NCBI GenBank assembly: GCA_051954695.1
Contig: JBQCHL010000005.1
Span: 128,244-192,243 of the forward strand
Source: Terrimonas_A sp051954695
GTDB taxonomy: Bacteria > Bacteroidota > Bacteroidia > Chitinophagales > Chitinophagaceae
Length of the DNA: 64,000 bases
Direction of reading: 5' to 3'
Positions within the stretch are counted from its first letter, which is position 1. Each line of letters starts with the position of its first letter. Under the pieces are notes generated by a model. That model worked only from the letters and a program-made list of their open reading frames with translations. It was not told the DNA's origin and did not search any database. A program made the translations under genes and the position numbers. This document shows positions 8,980 to 18,453 of this stretch, piece by piece.

Positions 8980-9359
8980 ATACTTTCATTTTAGAGTTGA
9001 ATTCAATAGCGAATTCGTTTATCAATATTTCAAAGTATATGCCGCTGTGCCAAAAACAGATCAAAGGAAAAGTTAAGCTGTATTAATAAGCGATACAACT
9101 CAGAATCAGCAAGGGTTTCAGAAGATTGTTATTTAATGTTAATAGAAGAAACAACCATTTATCTTTCTTAAGATCGAATGCTTTGCCTGTTAAAGAAAAT
9201 AAAGATTTTAAACAAGATTAAACCTTTAAAATTCCTGACCGTCTGAAGGCCTGCCACACCTTTTATTCCACTTTCCAGGCCCTTTATGAAATTTCTCCAT
9301 TCCCGGCATCTAAACCTTGCCATGGATTTTTTACCTTGTACTTAAATTAAAACCTAACC
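8980..9359. other. 380-base intergenic region between divergent DUF4476 and alpha-2-macroglobulin genes
   Basis: The stretch is AT-rich and has no coding frame that I can support. It must hold the promoters of both flanking genes. A weak -7-like TACCTTG lies at 9332-9338 for the rightward gene, with a TTG at 9317, but their spacing is too short for the usual pair. I see no clear hairpin. Confidence 0.4.
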
Positions 9360-12300
9360 ATGAAGCAATTCAGCTTTGTTGCTCTTATTGCAGCCCTATT
9401 TAGTCTTATTACTATGAACGCTAACAGTCAACCTCCCATTAAAAACTATGATGCCGCCTGGAAAAAGGTTGAAGGATTTGTTAAAAAAGGCCTTCCGGCT
9501 TCCGCACTCACTGAAGTAAAGAACATCTACACGCAGGCCAAAAAAGAAAAGCAGGATGCCCAGGTGATCAAGGCACTGATATATATGACCGGCCTGCAGA
9601 CCGAGAACCGGGAAAACAATGAAGTGCTGGCTATCGCAGAAATAGAAAAAGAAGTACCCGGCAGCAAAGGTGCTGTCAATGCCTTATTGAACAGTCTGCT
9701 GGCCAACCTGTACTGGAGCTATTTTCAGAACCATCGCTGGCAGTTTTATCAGCGTACGCAAACTGCTGAATTCAAAAAAGATGATATCGCTACCTGGACG
9801 GCTGAAGATTTTCATCAAAAAACAAGCGAGCTGTATCTCCGTTCCATTGCTGATAAAAAGCTATTGCAGCAAACATCGCTGGAATCTTACAATGCCATTA
9901 TCATAAAAGGGAATGTACGTCATCTCCGCCCTACCCTTTATGATCTGCTGGCCTTCCAGGCGCTGGAATATTTTGAGAGCGACGAACGTGACCTTAACAG
10001 GCCTGCCTATACGTTTGAAATAGACCAGGCTGCGGCTTTTGATCCTGCGGCAGATTTCATTCACCGGAAGTTTGAAACAAAAGATTCGCTTTCGCTCCAG
10101 TATAAAGCTTTGCTTATCTATCAGCAACTCATCGCATTTCACCTGGATGATAAAAAACCCGATGCACTGATCGATGCAGACCTGAGGCGATACGAATTTG
10201 TAAGGCAGAAATCTGTTCATCCCAATAAGGAGGAATATTATTTCAATGGCATCAATCATATTGCCCACCAGTATGAAAGCACACCTGCTGCCGCTCAGGC
10301 ATGGTATCTTGTTGCTCAATACCATGCCAGCCAGGGATACCAGTATGCCCCTTATGGCGATACCACATATCGCTTCAGCAAGCTCAGGGCAAAAGAGATC
10401 TGCGAAAAAGTAGTGGCCCAGAAAGATTCATCAGAAGGAAAGATCAATGCCTATAATCTTTTGCAGCAATTAAAAAATCCTTCTTTACAATTTACTATTG
10501 AGCAGGTGAACCTGCCTGATCAGCCTTTCCGTGCATTGATCGACTACCGTAATCTCACCACCCTTCACCTACGATTGATCAAATCAGATGATAAGCTCAG
10601 GAAAGCATTGGAAAATCAATATGATGAAAGCTATTGGAAAACGGTTATTGCAGCAAAGCCACTCCGCAACTGGGAGCAACCCCTGCCCGACACCAAAGAC
10701 CTGCAACAACATAAAGCGGAAATCAAAATAGATGGGTTGCCGAGCGGTGAATACTTTCTTATTGCAGCTTCTGATGAAGCATTTGAAAAAACAGGAACAC
10801 TGATCGGAGCAAGAAGGTTCTATGTGTCATCCATTAGCTATATTAATAACCAGCTTGATTATTTTGTATTGCACAGGGATAATGGTCAGCCACTTTCCAA
10901 CTCAACCATCCAGGTATGGGAACAGGTATACGATTATGCAAGCTCCCGCAACATCAAAACAAAAGGAGCGGTTTATACTACTGACAAGAACGGTTATTTC
11001 CATCTCGTCAGGAAAGGTAAACAGGATAACAACAATATGGGGCGCTATGCTTACTCACTCGAAATAACCAGTGGGAATGAAAAGCTGCATATCGACGAGT
11101 TGCGGAACGATTATTATTACAGAGATAATCCTCTTCCCCGTAATGAAAACAATATTTTTCTTTTCAAAGACCGTAGCATTTATCGTCCAGGGCAAACAGT
11201 TTATTTCAAAGGGATCGTTTTGTCAAGGAACCAGTTTTTAAGAAAAGCAGACATATTACAGGGGTATGCAACAATTGTTTATCTCCGTAATGCCAACGGC
11301 GAGACCATTGATTCATTAAAACTAACGACCAATGATTACGGTTCATTTACCGGCAGATTCCAATTGCCCGCAACCGGTTTAAATGGGACCTATACTATTT
11401 TTACCAAAAAGGACCAGGGCAATTCCTATTTCCGGGTGGAAGATTACAAACGCCCCAGGTTCTATGTAGAATATGAACCGCTGAAAGGCACTTACCGCGT
11501 AAATGACTCCATTGAAGTAACAGGCCTTGCAAAAGCCTATGCCGGCAATAATATTGACGGGGCAAAAGTCAAATACAGGGTGGTAAGGCAGGCCCGCTTT
11601 CTTTATCCCTGGCTATTTGCCCGCTGGTGGCAACCGCCATCTGAGCCGCTTGAGATAGTGCATGGGGAAACAGTTACAGATGCGGATGGAAAATTCCGTG
11701 TGAAATTTGCAGCCATACCTGATTTGAAAATTGATCCGAAGCTGGAACCCGCTTTTGATTACGTAGTGTATGCAGACATTACGGATATCAATGGCGAAAC
11801 AAGAAGCGGAGAAAAAAATGTTTCGGTCAGCTATAAGGCATTATTGCTAAAAACTGATATCCCTTCCCGCATAGCAGCAGACAGCCTGAATAAACTTTCT
11901 ATCCGCACTGAAAACAATAACGGCGAATTTGAACCGGCTACTGTAACAGTGAAGATAACCAAGCTGAAAGAAGAGAAAAGGCTGATCAGGGCTCGCCTCT
12001 GGGAAAGGCCTGACCAGTTTGTAATGAATAAGGAGGAATACATCCAATACTTCCCCCATGATGAATACAATGATGAAACCAATCCTGCCAGTTGGGACAA
12101 AGAAAATATTTTATGGCAGAAAACGGATTCAGTAAAAGAAGGCATGTCATTCCCCGTAAGCGGAATCAAGCCTAACCTTGGATACTACTCCGTTGAAATA
12201 TTTACTAAAGACAAGAATGGCGCAGAAGTAAAAGATCTTAAATATATAGAACTGTTTGATGAAAAAAGCAAGCAGTTGGGTCAGCCTCAGTACGTATGGA

Positions 12301-15300
12301 CACAAGGCCCCAGGCCTATTCAACCCGGGGAAAATACAACTCTCAGGCTAGGTACTTCAGCCAATGACGTTTTCATTGTGCAACAGTTGGATAAAACCCT
12401 GCCCGGCAAAGACAGTGCTGATATCAACTATTCTTTCCTTAAACTGAATAACGAGAAAAAGGATATCACACTCTCTGCAACAGAAGCTGAGCGTGGCGGA
12501 TATGGAGTAAGCTGGGCATTTGTAAAGCATAACCGGTCTTACTTTAATTATGTAGTTGTCCCTGTTCCCTGGAGCAATAAGGAATTGCAGATAGAATATG
12601 CCACTTACCGCGATAAAACGCTTCCGGGCAGTGACGAAAAATGGAAACTTAAGATCAGTGGGTATAAGAACGAAAAAGTAGCGGCGGAAATTCTGGCCAG
12701 TATGTATGATGCCTCACTTGATCAGTTCAGTGAGCATACTTGGGACAAGCCTTATATATGGACTTCATATAATCAGCGGAGGCTTTGGGAAAATCGTCAA
12801 AACTTTATAAGGATTGAATCTTTTCAACGGCCTGTTTCTTATACAACGAAAGATCTTATAAAAGATTATGACCGTTTATTCTTTGCGCAATCTGATATAG
12901 TCACTGTAGGATATGGAGTAAGAAGGAAAATGCGTGCTCTCGCTGCCACCCCTTCGATAGCACTTGAAGGTAAGGCTGCTGGGATCATGGTAGATTCTGC
13001 CGTTCAGGCAGATGATGGTGTAATGAAATACTCAGTAGCCGCTTCATCCAGGGACGAGGAGGAAAACGGTGAAACAGGTAAAGATGCTGCAAACCCTGCT
13101 ACCCAAATCCGCACCAACTTCAACGAAACAGCTTTCTTCTTTCCCGATCTCAGAACAGACAGCAACGGCGATATCGAATTTTCTTTCACCATGCCTGAAG
13201 CCCTTACCAAATGGAAATTCCAGGCATTGGCCCATACCAAAGACCTTGCTTTTGGTTACAGCCAGAAAGAGATCGTTACGCAAAAACAACTGATGGTGCA
13301 GCCTAACCCGCCACGTTTTCTGCGGGAAGGTGATCAACTGGTGTTCAATGCCAAGATCGTGAACCTTTCGGAAAAACAATTGTCCGGAAATGCAGAGCTG
13401 CAATTGTTCAACGCCGCTACCAATGAGCCGGTGAACACTATCTTTAACAATAAAGAAAGCAGTAAAAGCTTCCAGGTAGCTGCAGGTCAGAGCACAATTG
13501 TTCTCTTTCCACTCTCTATCCCTTCTTCATTTACCGAGCCGCTGACATGGCGGGTGGTAGCCAAAGCTGATAATTTCAGTGACGGTGAAGAAAACAATTT
13601 GCCTGTATTAAGCAATCGCATGCTGGTGACAGAAACAATGAGCCTGCCCATGCGCGGAAATGGTACAAAGAATTTTTCTTTCGACAAACTGAGACAATCC
13701 GCCAGCAGCACATCATTAAAGCAGCATTCCCTTACAGTGGAATACACTTCCAATCCGGCCTGGTATGCAGTGCAGGCATTACCTTACCTGATGGAATATC
13801 CTTATGATTGTGCAGAGCAGACCTGGAATCGTTATTATGCCAATTCCCTGGCTTCTTTTATTGCTAATTCAGCACCGCGCATACGCCAGGTGTTTGAGCA
13901 ATGGAAAAACACAGACACTGCAGCTCTGCTCAGCAATCTTCAGAAAAACCCTGAATTAAAATCCATTTTGCTGGAGGAAACACCCTGGGTACTGGCGGCA
14001 AAAACAGAAGCACAGCAAAAACAGAATATCGCATTGCTTTTTGATATGCTTCGCATGAGTGGCGAGCTCAACAGTTCCTATGAAAAAATGAAGCAATTGC
14101 AAAGCAGCAATGGCGGTTTTGTTTGGTTCAAAGGTGGCCCTGATGATCGTTATATGACCCAGTATATTGTTACAGGTATTGGTCACCTGATAAAGTTGAA
14201 AGGGATCGCTGCCGGACAAGAGGCAAAACTGAAACAGGTGTTGAATACAGCCATCCCTTATCTCGACAGGAAGATCAAAGAGGATTATGATAACCTGGTG
14301 AAGTACAAAACCGATCTCGCTAAATACGTTCCCGACTACAGCGTGATCCAGTATTTTTATATGCGCAGCTTCTTCCCGGATTATAAAATCCCCGCAGGAT
14401 CGCAAAAAGCATATACTTATTTCAAAAGCCGGCTGCCCCAAAACTGGACCGGCCGGAATAAATACATGCAGGGGATGACCGCACTGACACTGCACCGTAT
14501 GGGAGATATAAAAACACCTGCCGCCATACTTAAATCGCTGAAAGAAACATCCATCAACAATGAGGAATTGGGTATGTACTGGAAAGATGCCAACCGCGGC
14601 TGGTGGTGGTATGAAGCACCCATTGAGCGGCAATCATTGCTGATCGAAGCATTCAGCGAAATAAGCAAGGATACAAAAACAGTGGATGATCTCCGCACCT
14701 GGTTATTGAAAAACAAACAGACCAATAGCTGGGAATCAACCAAGGCTACAGCAGAAGCTTGTTATGCTTTACTGCTGCAAGGAAGCAACTGGTTGACCCA
14801 GGAACCCCAGGTAAGCATTCAACTGGGCAGTGCGATCGTACGATCTACCGATACTCAGCAGGAAGCTGGAACCGGCTATTTCAGCAAAACATTCCAGCCG
14901 GCAGACATTAAACCGGAAATGGGTAATATAGCTGTCACAGTTTCATCTGCCGGCAATAATACCAGCGCCACCTGGGGAGGCGTATACTGGCAATATTTTG
15001 AAGACCTGGATAAGATCACCGGTGCTGCTACCCCACTGCAATTGCAAAAGAAACTGTTTGTAGAAACGAATTCAGACAGAGGGCCTGTATTAACGCCGGT
15101 AAAAGATGGCGACAAGCTGAAAACCGGTGATAAGATCCGCGTCCGTATTGAACTCCGGGCCGATAGGGATATGGAGTATATGCACCTGAAAGATATGCGC
15201 GCCTCTGCCCTGGAACCTGTGAACGTGTTGAGCAGTTATAAATGGCAGGACGGCCTGGGCTATTATGAAAGCACCCGGGATGCTGCCACACATTTCTTCT

Positions 15301-15452
15301 TTGATAAACTGCGTAAAGGCACTTATGTGTTTGAATATTCATTGTTCGTTACCCATTCCGGTAATTTCAGCAATGGTATCAGCACTATTCAATCTATGTA
15401 CGCTCCTGAGTTCAGCGCACACAGTGAAGGTGTTCGCATCACCGTTCAATAA
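9360..15452 (+). CDS. Large alpha-2-macroglobulin family protein with thioester motif
   Basis: A 2030-residue exported protein with a signal peptide at residues 1-23 (cut near ANS-Q) and no lipobox. Bacterial alpha-2-macroglobulins trap proteases in the periplasm or at the surface. The MG2-type region is near residues 590-690 (DRSIYRPGQTVYFKG). The alpha-2-macroglobulin bait/central region with FFPDLRTDSNGDIEFSFTMPEALTKW is near residues 1255-1290. The thioester motif CAEQ starts at Cys1484 (PYDCAEQTW), followed by the helical thioester domain to about residue 1830 and a C-terminal receptor-like domain. Residues 1181-1211 (VTVGYGVRRK ... ALEGKAAGIMV) resemble the TonB plug signature of SusC-type receptors, which is odd in this fold. 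The gene stands alone. Bacteroidetes members of this length are common, so I am confident of the family, less of the target. Confidence 0.9.
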   Translation: MKQFSFVALIAALFSLITMNANSQPPIKNYDAAWKKVEGFVKKGLPASALTEVKNIYTQAKKEKQDAQVIKALIYMTGLQTENRENNEVLAIAEIEKEVPGSKGAVNALLNSLLANLYWSYFQNHRWQFYQRTQTAEFKKDDIATWTAEDFHQKTSELYLRSIADKKLLQQTSLESYNAIIIKGNVRHLRPTLYDLLAFQALEYFESDERDLNRPAYTFEIDQAAAFDPAADFIHRKFETKDSLSLQYKALLIYQQLIAFHLDDKKPDALIDADLRRYEFVRQKSVHPNKEEYYFNGINHIAHQYESTPAAAQAWYLVAQYHASQGYQYAPYGDTTYRFSKLRAKEICEKVVAQKDSSEGKINAYNLLQQLKNPSLQFTIEQVNLPDQPFRALIDYRNLTTLHLRLIKSDDKLRKALENQYDESYWKTVIAAKPLRNWEQPLPDTKDLQQHKAEIKIDGLPSGEYFLIAASDEAFEKTGTLIGARRFYVSSISYINNQLDYFVLHRDNGQPLSNSTIQVWEQVYDYASSRNIKTKGAVYTTDKNGYFHLVRKGKQDNNNMGRYAYSLEITSGNEKLHIDELRNDYYYRDNPLPRNENNIFLFKDRSIYRPGQTVYFKGIVLSRNQFLRKADILQGYATIVYLRNANGETIDSLKLTTNDYGSFTGRFQLPATGLNGTYTIFTKKDQGNSYFRVEDYKRPRFYVEYEPLKGTYRVNDSIEVTGLAKAYAGNNIDGAKVKYRVVRQARFLYPWLFARWWQPPSEPLEIVHGETVTDADGKFRVKFAAIPDLKIDPKLEPAFDYVVYADITDINGETRSGEKNVSVSYKALLLKTDIPSRIAADSLNKLSIRTENNNGEFEPATVTVKITKLKEEKRLIRARLWERPDQFVMNKEEYIQYFPHDEYNDETNPASWDKENILWQKTDSVKEGMSFPVSGIKPNLGYYSVEIFTKDKNGAEVKDLKYIELFDEKSKQLGQPQYVWTQGPRPIQPGENTTLRLGTSANDVFIVQQLDKTLPGKDSADINYSFLKLNNEKKDITLSATEAERGGYGVSWAFVKHNRSYFNYVVVPVPWSNKELQIEYATYRDKTLPGSDEKWKLKISGYKNEKVAAEILASMYDASLDQFSEHTWDKPYIWTSYNQRRLWENRQNFIRIESFQRPVSYTTKDLIKDYDRLFFAQSDIVTVGYGVRRKMRALAATPSIALEGKAAGIMVDSAVQADDGVMKYSVAASSRDEEENGETGKDAANPATQIRTNFNETAFFFPDLRTDSNGDIEFSFTMPEALTKWKFQALAHTKDLAFGYSQKEIVTQKQLMVQPNPPRFLREGDQLVFNAKIVNLSEKQLSGNAELQLFNAATNEPVNTIFNNKESSKSFQVAAGQSTIVLFPLSIPSSFTEPLTWRVVAKADNFSDGEENNLPVLSNRMLVTETMSLPMRGNGTKNFSFDKLRQSASSTSLKQHSLTVEYTSNPAWYAVQALPYLMEYPYDCAEQTWNRYYANSLASFIANSAPRIRQVFEQWKNTDTAALLSNLQKNPELKSILLEETPWVLAAKTEAQQKQNIALLFDMLRMSGELNSSYEKMKQLQSSNGGFVWFKGGPDDRYMTQYIVTGIGHLIKLKGIAAGQEAKLKQVLNTAIPYLDRKIKEDYDNLVKYKTDLAKYVPDYSVIQYFYMRSFFPDYKIPAGSQKAYTYFKSRLPQNWTGRNKYMQGMTALTLHRMGDIKTPAAILKSLKETSINNEELGMYWKDANRGWWWYEAPIERQSLLIEAFSEISKDTKTVDDLRTWLLKNKQTNSWESTKATAEACYALLLQGSNWLTQEPQVSIQLGSAIVRSTDTQQEAGTGYFSKTFQPADIKPEMGNIAVTVSSAGNNTSATWGGVYWQYFEDLDKITGAATPLQLQKKLFVETNSDRGPVLTPVKDGDKLKTGDKIRVRIELRADRDMEYMHLKDMRASALEPVNVLSSYKWQDGLGYYESTRDAATHFFFDKLRKGTYVFEYSLFVTHSGNFSNGISTIQSMYAPEFSAHSEGVRITVQ

Positions 15453-15474
15453 ATTATACCGGAAAAGAATACAG

Positions 15475-15507
15475 GATAAGCCATTCATTTTATGTGAATG
15501 GCTTATC
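15475..15507 (+). terminator. Hairpin after the alpha-2-macroglobulin gene
   Basis: Perfect 13-bp arms GATAAGCCATTCA/TGAATGGCTTATC flank a 7-base loop, followed by TTCATTTT. It lies 22 bases after the stop. An in-frame ATG-less start of the next gene at 15498 would fall inside this stem, which supports the later start at 15516. Confidence 0.7.
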
Positions 15508-15515
15508 TTCATTTT

Positions 15516-16166
15516 ATGATGATCTGCCGCCTGATCACCGGACTCTGCTTATTGGCCTTATTTTCCTGCAAAACCACCAGCCATGTTACCGGTATTTATC
15601 ACGCCGATAAAAATACCGGCGCGCAATTATTGTTAAAAACCGACAGCACATTTGAATGGATATACCCCGGAAGCAAAGCCGTTGAGATCGGCACGGACAA
15701 CACTTCACGCAACCTGTTTTATTACACCGATGGTAAATGGAAGTTGGAACGGGGGCGACTGTTACTCAAATCTTTCCCGAGCGATGATCCGTACATAAAC
15801 ACTATGGCAAATGATTCAATCAGCCGGTTTACTTCCATTTCTTCTTTCAATTTCTGGAACCGTTATGGAGAGCAGGTAAATATCAGATCTATCCAATTGC
15901 CACGGGCAAAGCCTAAACCCCATTTTGGCAATACGCTTTACTTCTTTGCTCAGGATTTCCAAAAGAACGATACACTGGTCTTCTACCTGGATGGCTACCG
16001 CTCATTTACATATCCAGGCAGCATACCTGCAACAATAGGGAACAATATTCACAAGATCACATTGTACGAACCATATTCTGAACCGGGGAAAACAGTTGTG
16101 AAAATTAAAGGCAAAAGACTGTACGCAAACGGTGCGTATTACGCCAGAAAAAATAGATCGGAGTAA
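15516..16166 (+). CDS. Putative lipoprotein of unknown function
   Basis: A 216-residue protein beginning MMICRLITGLCLLALFSCKTTSH. This is a lipoprotein signal with lipobox LFSC, Cys at position 18, and I chose the start for this reason. An alternative ATG at 15519 gives the same signal. After the lipidated Cys come K-T-T-S, so outer-membrane sorting is possible. The body is mixed beta (GIYHADKNTG, FEWIYPGS, WKLERGRLLLKSF) and ends in a basic KNRSE. I recognise no domain. The gene is followed by the 64-bp palindrome at 16182-16245. Confidence 0.6.
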   Translation: MMICRLITGLCLLALFSCKTTSHVTGIYHADKNTGAQLLLKTDSTFEWIYPGSKAVEIGTDNTSRNLFYYTDGKWKLERGRLLLKSFPSDDPYINTMANDSISRFTSISSFNFWNRYGEQVNIRSIQLPRAKPKPHFGNTLYFFAQDFQKNDTLVFYLDGYRSFTYPGSIPATIGNNIHKITLYEPYSEPGKTVVKIKGKRLYANGAYYARKNRSE

Positions 16167-16181
16167 TTCTCACTAAAATAT

Positions 16182-16245
16182 CCCTTCCCGTCCTTCCCGC
16201 CTTACCGGTAAATTTTTACCGGTAAGGCGGGAAGGACGGGAAGGG
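16182..16245. repeat. Perfect 64-bp palindrome, copy 1 (31-bp arms, TT centre)
   Basis: Arms 16182-16212 and 16215-16245 are exact reverse complements. The arms read CCCTTCCCGTCCTTCCCGCC then TTACCGGTAAA, around a 2-base TT centre. The same arms recur at 60973-61036 with an AA centre. It lies in the gap between two same-direction genes and would form a very stable hairpin. Confidence 0.9.
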
Positions 16246-16278
16246 TGGACTAAAATAGATTTTGTTTTATTTGTTGGG

Positions 16279-16286
16279 TATTTTTG
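16279..16286 (+). promoter_or_regulatory. -7 element candidate (TATTTTTG) close to the oxidoreductase start
   Basis: TATTTTTG fits TAnnTTTG exactly but ends only 4 bases before the ATG at 16291. If used, it would give a leaderless or nearly leaderless mRNA. No well-spaced TTG is present, so this may be chance in a T-rich stretch. Confidence 0.3.
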
Positions 16287-16290
16287 TTCA

Positions 16291-17355
16291 ATGACAACTG
16301 ATTTCCTGATTATCGGACAGGGCGTATGCGGCACTTTCCTTTCTTACTATTTGCAGAAAGAAGGAAAGTCGGTGATAGTAATGGATGATGCTTATCCTGA
16401 CAGCCCTTCCCGCATTGCGGCCGGCATTATCAACCCGGTTACTGGTCGCCGCCTTGTTACGGTCTGGAAAGTAGAAGAAGTATTACCGTATGCCTGGCAG
16501 GCATATACAGAGATCGGAACTGAATTGTCAATCAATGCCATTTCCCAAAAGAATATTATTGATTTCTTCCCCAATCCTTTTATGCGGGAAAGCTTTTTGC
16601 AAAAGATTGAAACAGGCGATCAATATGTTCATGCTTATCCCGAACAAAACCATTTCAATACTTTCTTTAAGTATGAATTTGGCTGTGGTGAAATAAGGCC
16701 TGTGTATACGGCACATCTCGACAGCCTGTTGCCTGCATGGCGTAAAGTGCTGGATGCTGCGGGCTTTTTGCGGGAAGAAAGTTTTGATATCACCGCATTA
16801 AAGGTATCATCTGATCATATTCATTACAAGGATATCACAGCCGGGAAAATCATTTTCTGTGATGGACCTGCCGGTTTCGACAACCCTTATTTCAAACAAT
16901 TACCTTTTGCACCTAATAAAGGTGAAGCACTGATTGCTGAAATACCCGGCCTGCCTGAACATAATATTTATAAGAAATCCATGATGCTGGTGCCCCTTCC
17001 GGAAAAAGATCTTTTCTGGATCGGCGCCAGTTATGTATGGGATTTTGATGACCCGGGACCAACTGCTGTATTCCGCGAGAACACAGAAAAGGTATTGAAA
17101 GAATGGTTGAAAATCCCTTTCAAAATTGTTGCCCATCGTTCAGGGTTACGGCCGGCCACCCTTGAGCGAAGGCCATTTGCAGGTTTGCATCCATTGCATT
17201 CTTCCATCGGCATATTAAATGGCATGGGCACTAAAGGGTGTTCTTTAGCTCCTTTCTTTGCAAAGCAATTGACCGAGTATCTTTTGTATGATCTGCCAAT
17301 AGCGAAAGATGCTGATGTTAGAAGGTTTGAGAAGATACTCAGTCGCGCTAATTAA
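16291..17355 (+). CDS. FAD-dependent oxidoreductase (DAO/glycine-oxidase-like)
   Basis: A 354-residue flavoprotein of the D-amino-acid oxidase fold. The N-terminal dinucleotide motif is IIGQGVCGTFLSYYL (residues 6-20), followed by SRIAAGIINPVTGRR, and RSGLRPATLERRPFAG near residue 285 is typical of the FAD/substrate region. GMGTKGCSLAPFFAKQL near the C-terminus is the usual closing FAD contact. Similar Bacteroidetes proteins resemble the C-terminal oxidase half of MnmC, but no methyltransferase half is present here. The substrate is uncertain. Its end overlaps the convergent peptidase gene by 8 bases. Confidence 0.75.
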   Translation: MTTDFLIIGQGVCGTFLSYYLQKEGKSVIVMDDAYPDSPSRIAAGIINPVTGRRLVTVWKVEEVLPYAWQAYTEIGTELSINAISQKNIIDFFPNPFMRESFLQKIETGDQYVHAYPEQNHFNTFFKYEFGCGEIRPVYTAHLDSLLPAWRKVLDAAGFLREESFDITALKVSSDHIHYKDITAGKIIFCDGPAGFDNPYFKQLPFAPNKGEALIAEIPGLPEHNIYKKSMMLVPLPEKDLFWIGASYVWDFDDPGPTAVFRENTEKVLKEWLKIPFKIVAHRSGLRPATLERRPFAGLHPLHSSIGILNGMGTKGCSLAPFFAKQLTEYLLYDLPIAKDADVRRFEKILSRAN

Positions 17356-18148
17356 GCAATTTTTCCTTTGTTCCCGGATCCTGGTTAAGCACCCTGCATA
17401 AAGCATCATACAGGTCAGGCATATTCTGTTTCAAACCGGAAGGATTTTCAAAAAAGGCCTCTACGCTTACAGCCCAGAACTCGTGCATATTACTGAATGC
17501 ATAACTGCGCAGGTAACTGCGGCGACGTGTGATCACGTCTGCCAGTATCTGCCCGGTGCTGGTAGAGAACTTTTCGTAATTGAGCCGGAAATGAAGATCG
17601 GCCCCGTATTGAGCAAAGAAATTATTGTGCAATAACGCATGTGCCATTTCATGCACAGCTACATTGATATTATCATTCTTGCTTTTATAGGAATATCCAT
17701 ACAGGAAATGCTTCCAGGATAGATAAATTCCATCCGGCGCAACATGCCCTATGTACAATTCATCATCATTGTCCATGTGATAAGCATCTGCAAGTATATA
17801 GATATCCTTGAAATAGGAAAGATGATAATTCTTTAAACCGAACGTTACTTGTATAGCAGAAGAGCTGACCAGCACAGCCGTGTCTTCATTATTCTCCAGC
17901 CCGATATAATGAAATCGCTTTTGCGATCTGAACTGATATACCCTTTGTACGAATTTCTTTTTTGATTCAGGTGAAAGATCATTGAAGTAAGAGAAAACGC
18001 TTCCGATAACAAACGAATAATGATTGAATGTAGCTTCATCAACCTCCGCTTCCTCAGCCGGGGTGGCTGATACTCTTGGTGGTACACGCGCAAATAACTT
18101 ATTCAGCCTTCGCAGGAGTGATTGCATAATAGCGTACGGTTGATTCAT
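17348..18148 (-). CDS. Zinc-dependent peptidase, M90/MtfA-like
   Basis: The protein has 266 residues from the ATG at 18148. A longer frame would need a TTG at 18178, which I consider less likely. The zinc site HEMAH is at residues 166-170, and NMHEFWAVSVEAFFENP at about 220-236 supplies the third ligand (Glu223) in the manner of MtfA, the M90 glucose-PTS-regulating peptidase of E. coli. There is no signal peptide, so it is likely cytosolic. Its 3' end overlaps the oxidoreductase gene tail to tail. In vivo substrates are unknown. Confidence 0.75.
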   Translation of the reverse strand: MNQPYAIMQSLLRRLNKLFARVPPRVSATPAEEAEVDEATFNHYSFVIGSVFSYFNDLSPESKKKFVQRVYQFRSQKRFHYIGLENNEDTAVLVSSSAIQVTFGLKNYHLSYFKDIYILADAYHMDNDDELYIGHVAPDGIYLSWKHFLYGYSYKSKNDNINVAVHEMAHALLHNNFFAQYGADLHFRLNYEKFSTSTGQILADVITRRRSYLRSYAFSNMHEFWAVSVEAFFENPSGLKQNMPDLYDALCRVLNQDPGTKEKLLN

Positions 18149-18385
18149 AAATGTAATCCACGAACGTGTTATATGCAAGCGTCCCGCAGTATTTCCACAT
18201 CCGTAAATCTACGATACAGACAAGCCAACTGGTAAAGTGGAGCTGGTCATCTGCCTGGTTTACTTATAGATAACGGCGTTTCCCCGTCAAGATTGTTAAA
18301 GGCACTTAATATCCGTGATTTTGTTGATCATCCGGGCCTTAGAAGCCAAATTTGAAACGCCTCCTGTCAAAACGCCTGTCTTTCT

Positions 18386-18393
18386 TATCTTTG
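18386..18393 (+). promoter_or_regulatory. -7 element (TATCTTTG) for aspS
   Basis: TATCTTTG matches TAnnTTTG exactly. Transcription would begin near 18400, just before a short GC-rich hairpin (GCCCGG/CCGGGC near 18406-18419) in the leader. It lies downstream of the TTG at 18352, which argues against that codon as the aspS start. Confidence 0.5.
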
Positions 18394-18453
18394 CGCCCAT
18401 TAAAAGCCCGGCACCGGGCGTTTTCAACTTCTAAGCGTTATACCATATATATT

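Noticed and set aside
13956..14633. 225-residue minus-strand open frame in the alpha-2-macroglobulin gene
   Set aside because: Cys-rich, no recognisable motif, and opposite to a well-supported coding region.
15498..15515. Longer start for the lipoprotein gene
   Set aside because: It begins inside the terminator stem and disrupts the lipoprotein signal.
18352..18453. Upstream extension of aspS from a TTG
   Set aside because: It lies upstream of the TATCTTTG element and contains a leader hairpin; AspRS homologues start at MYR.
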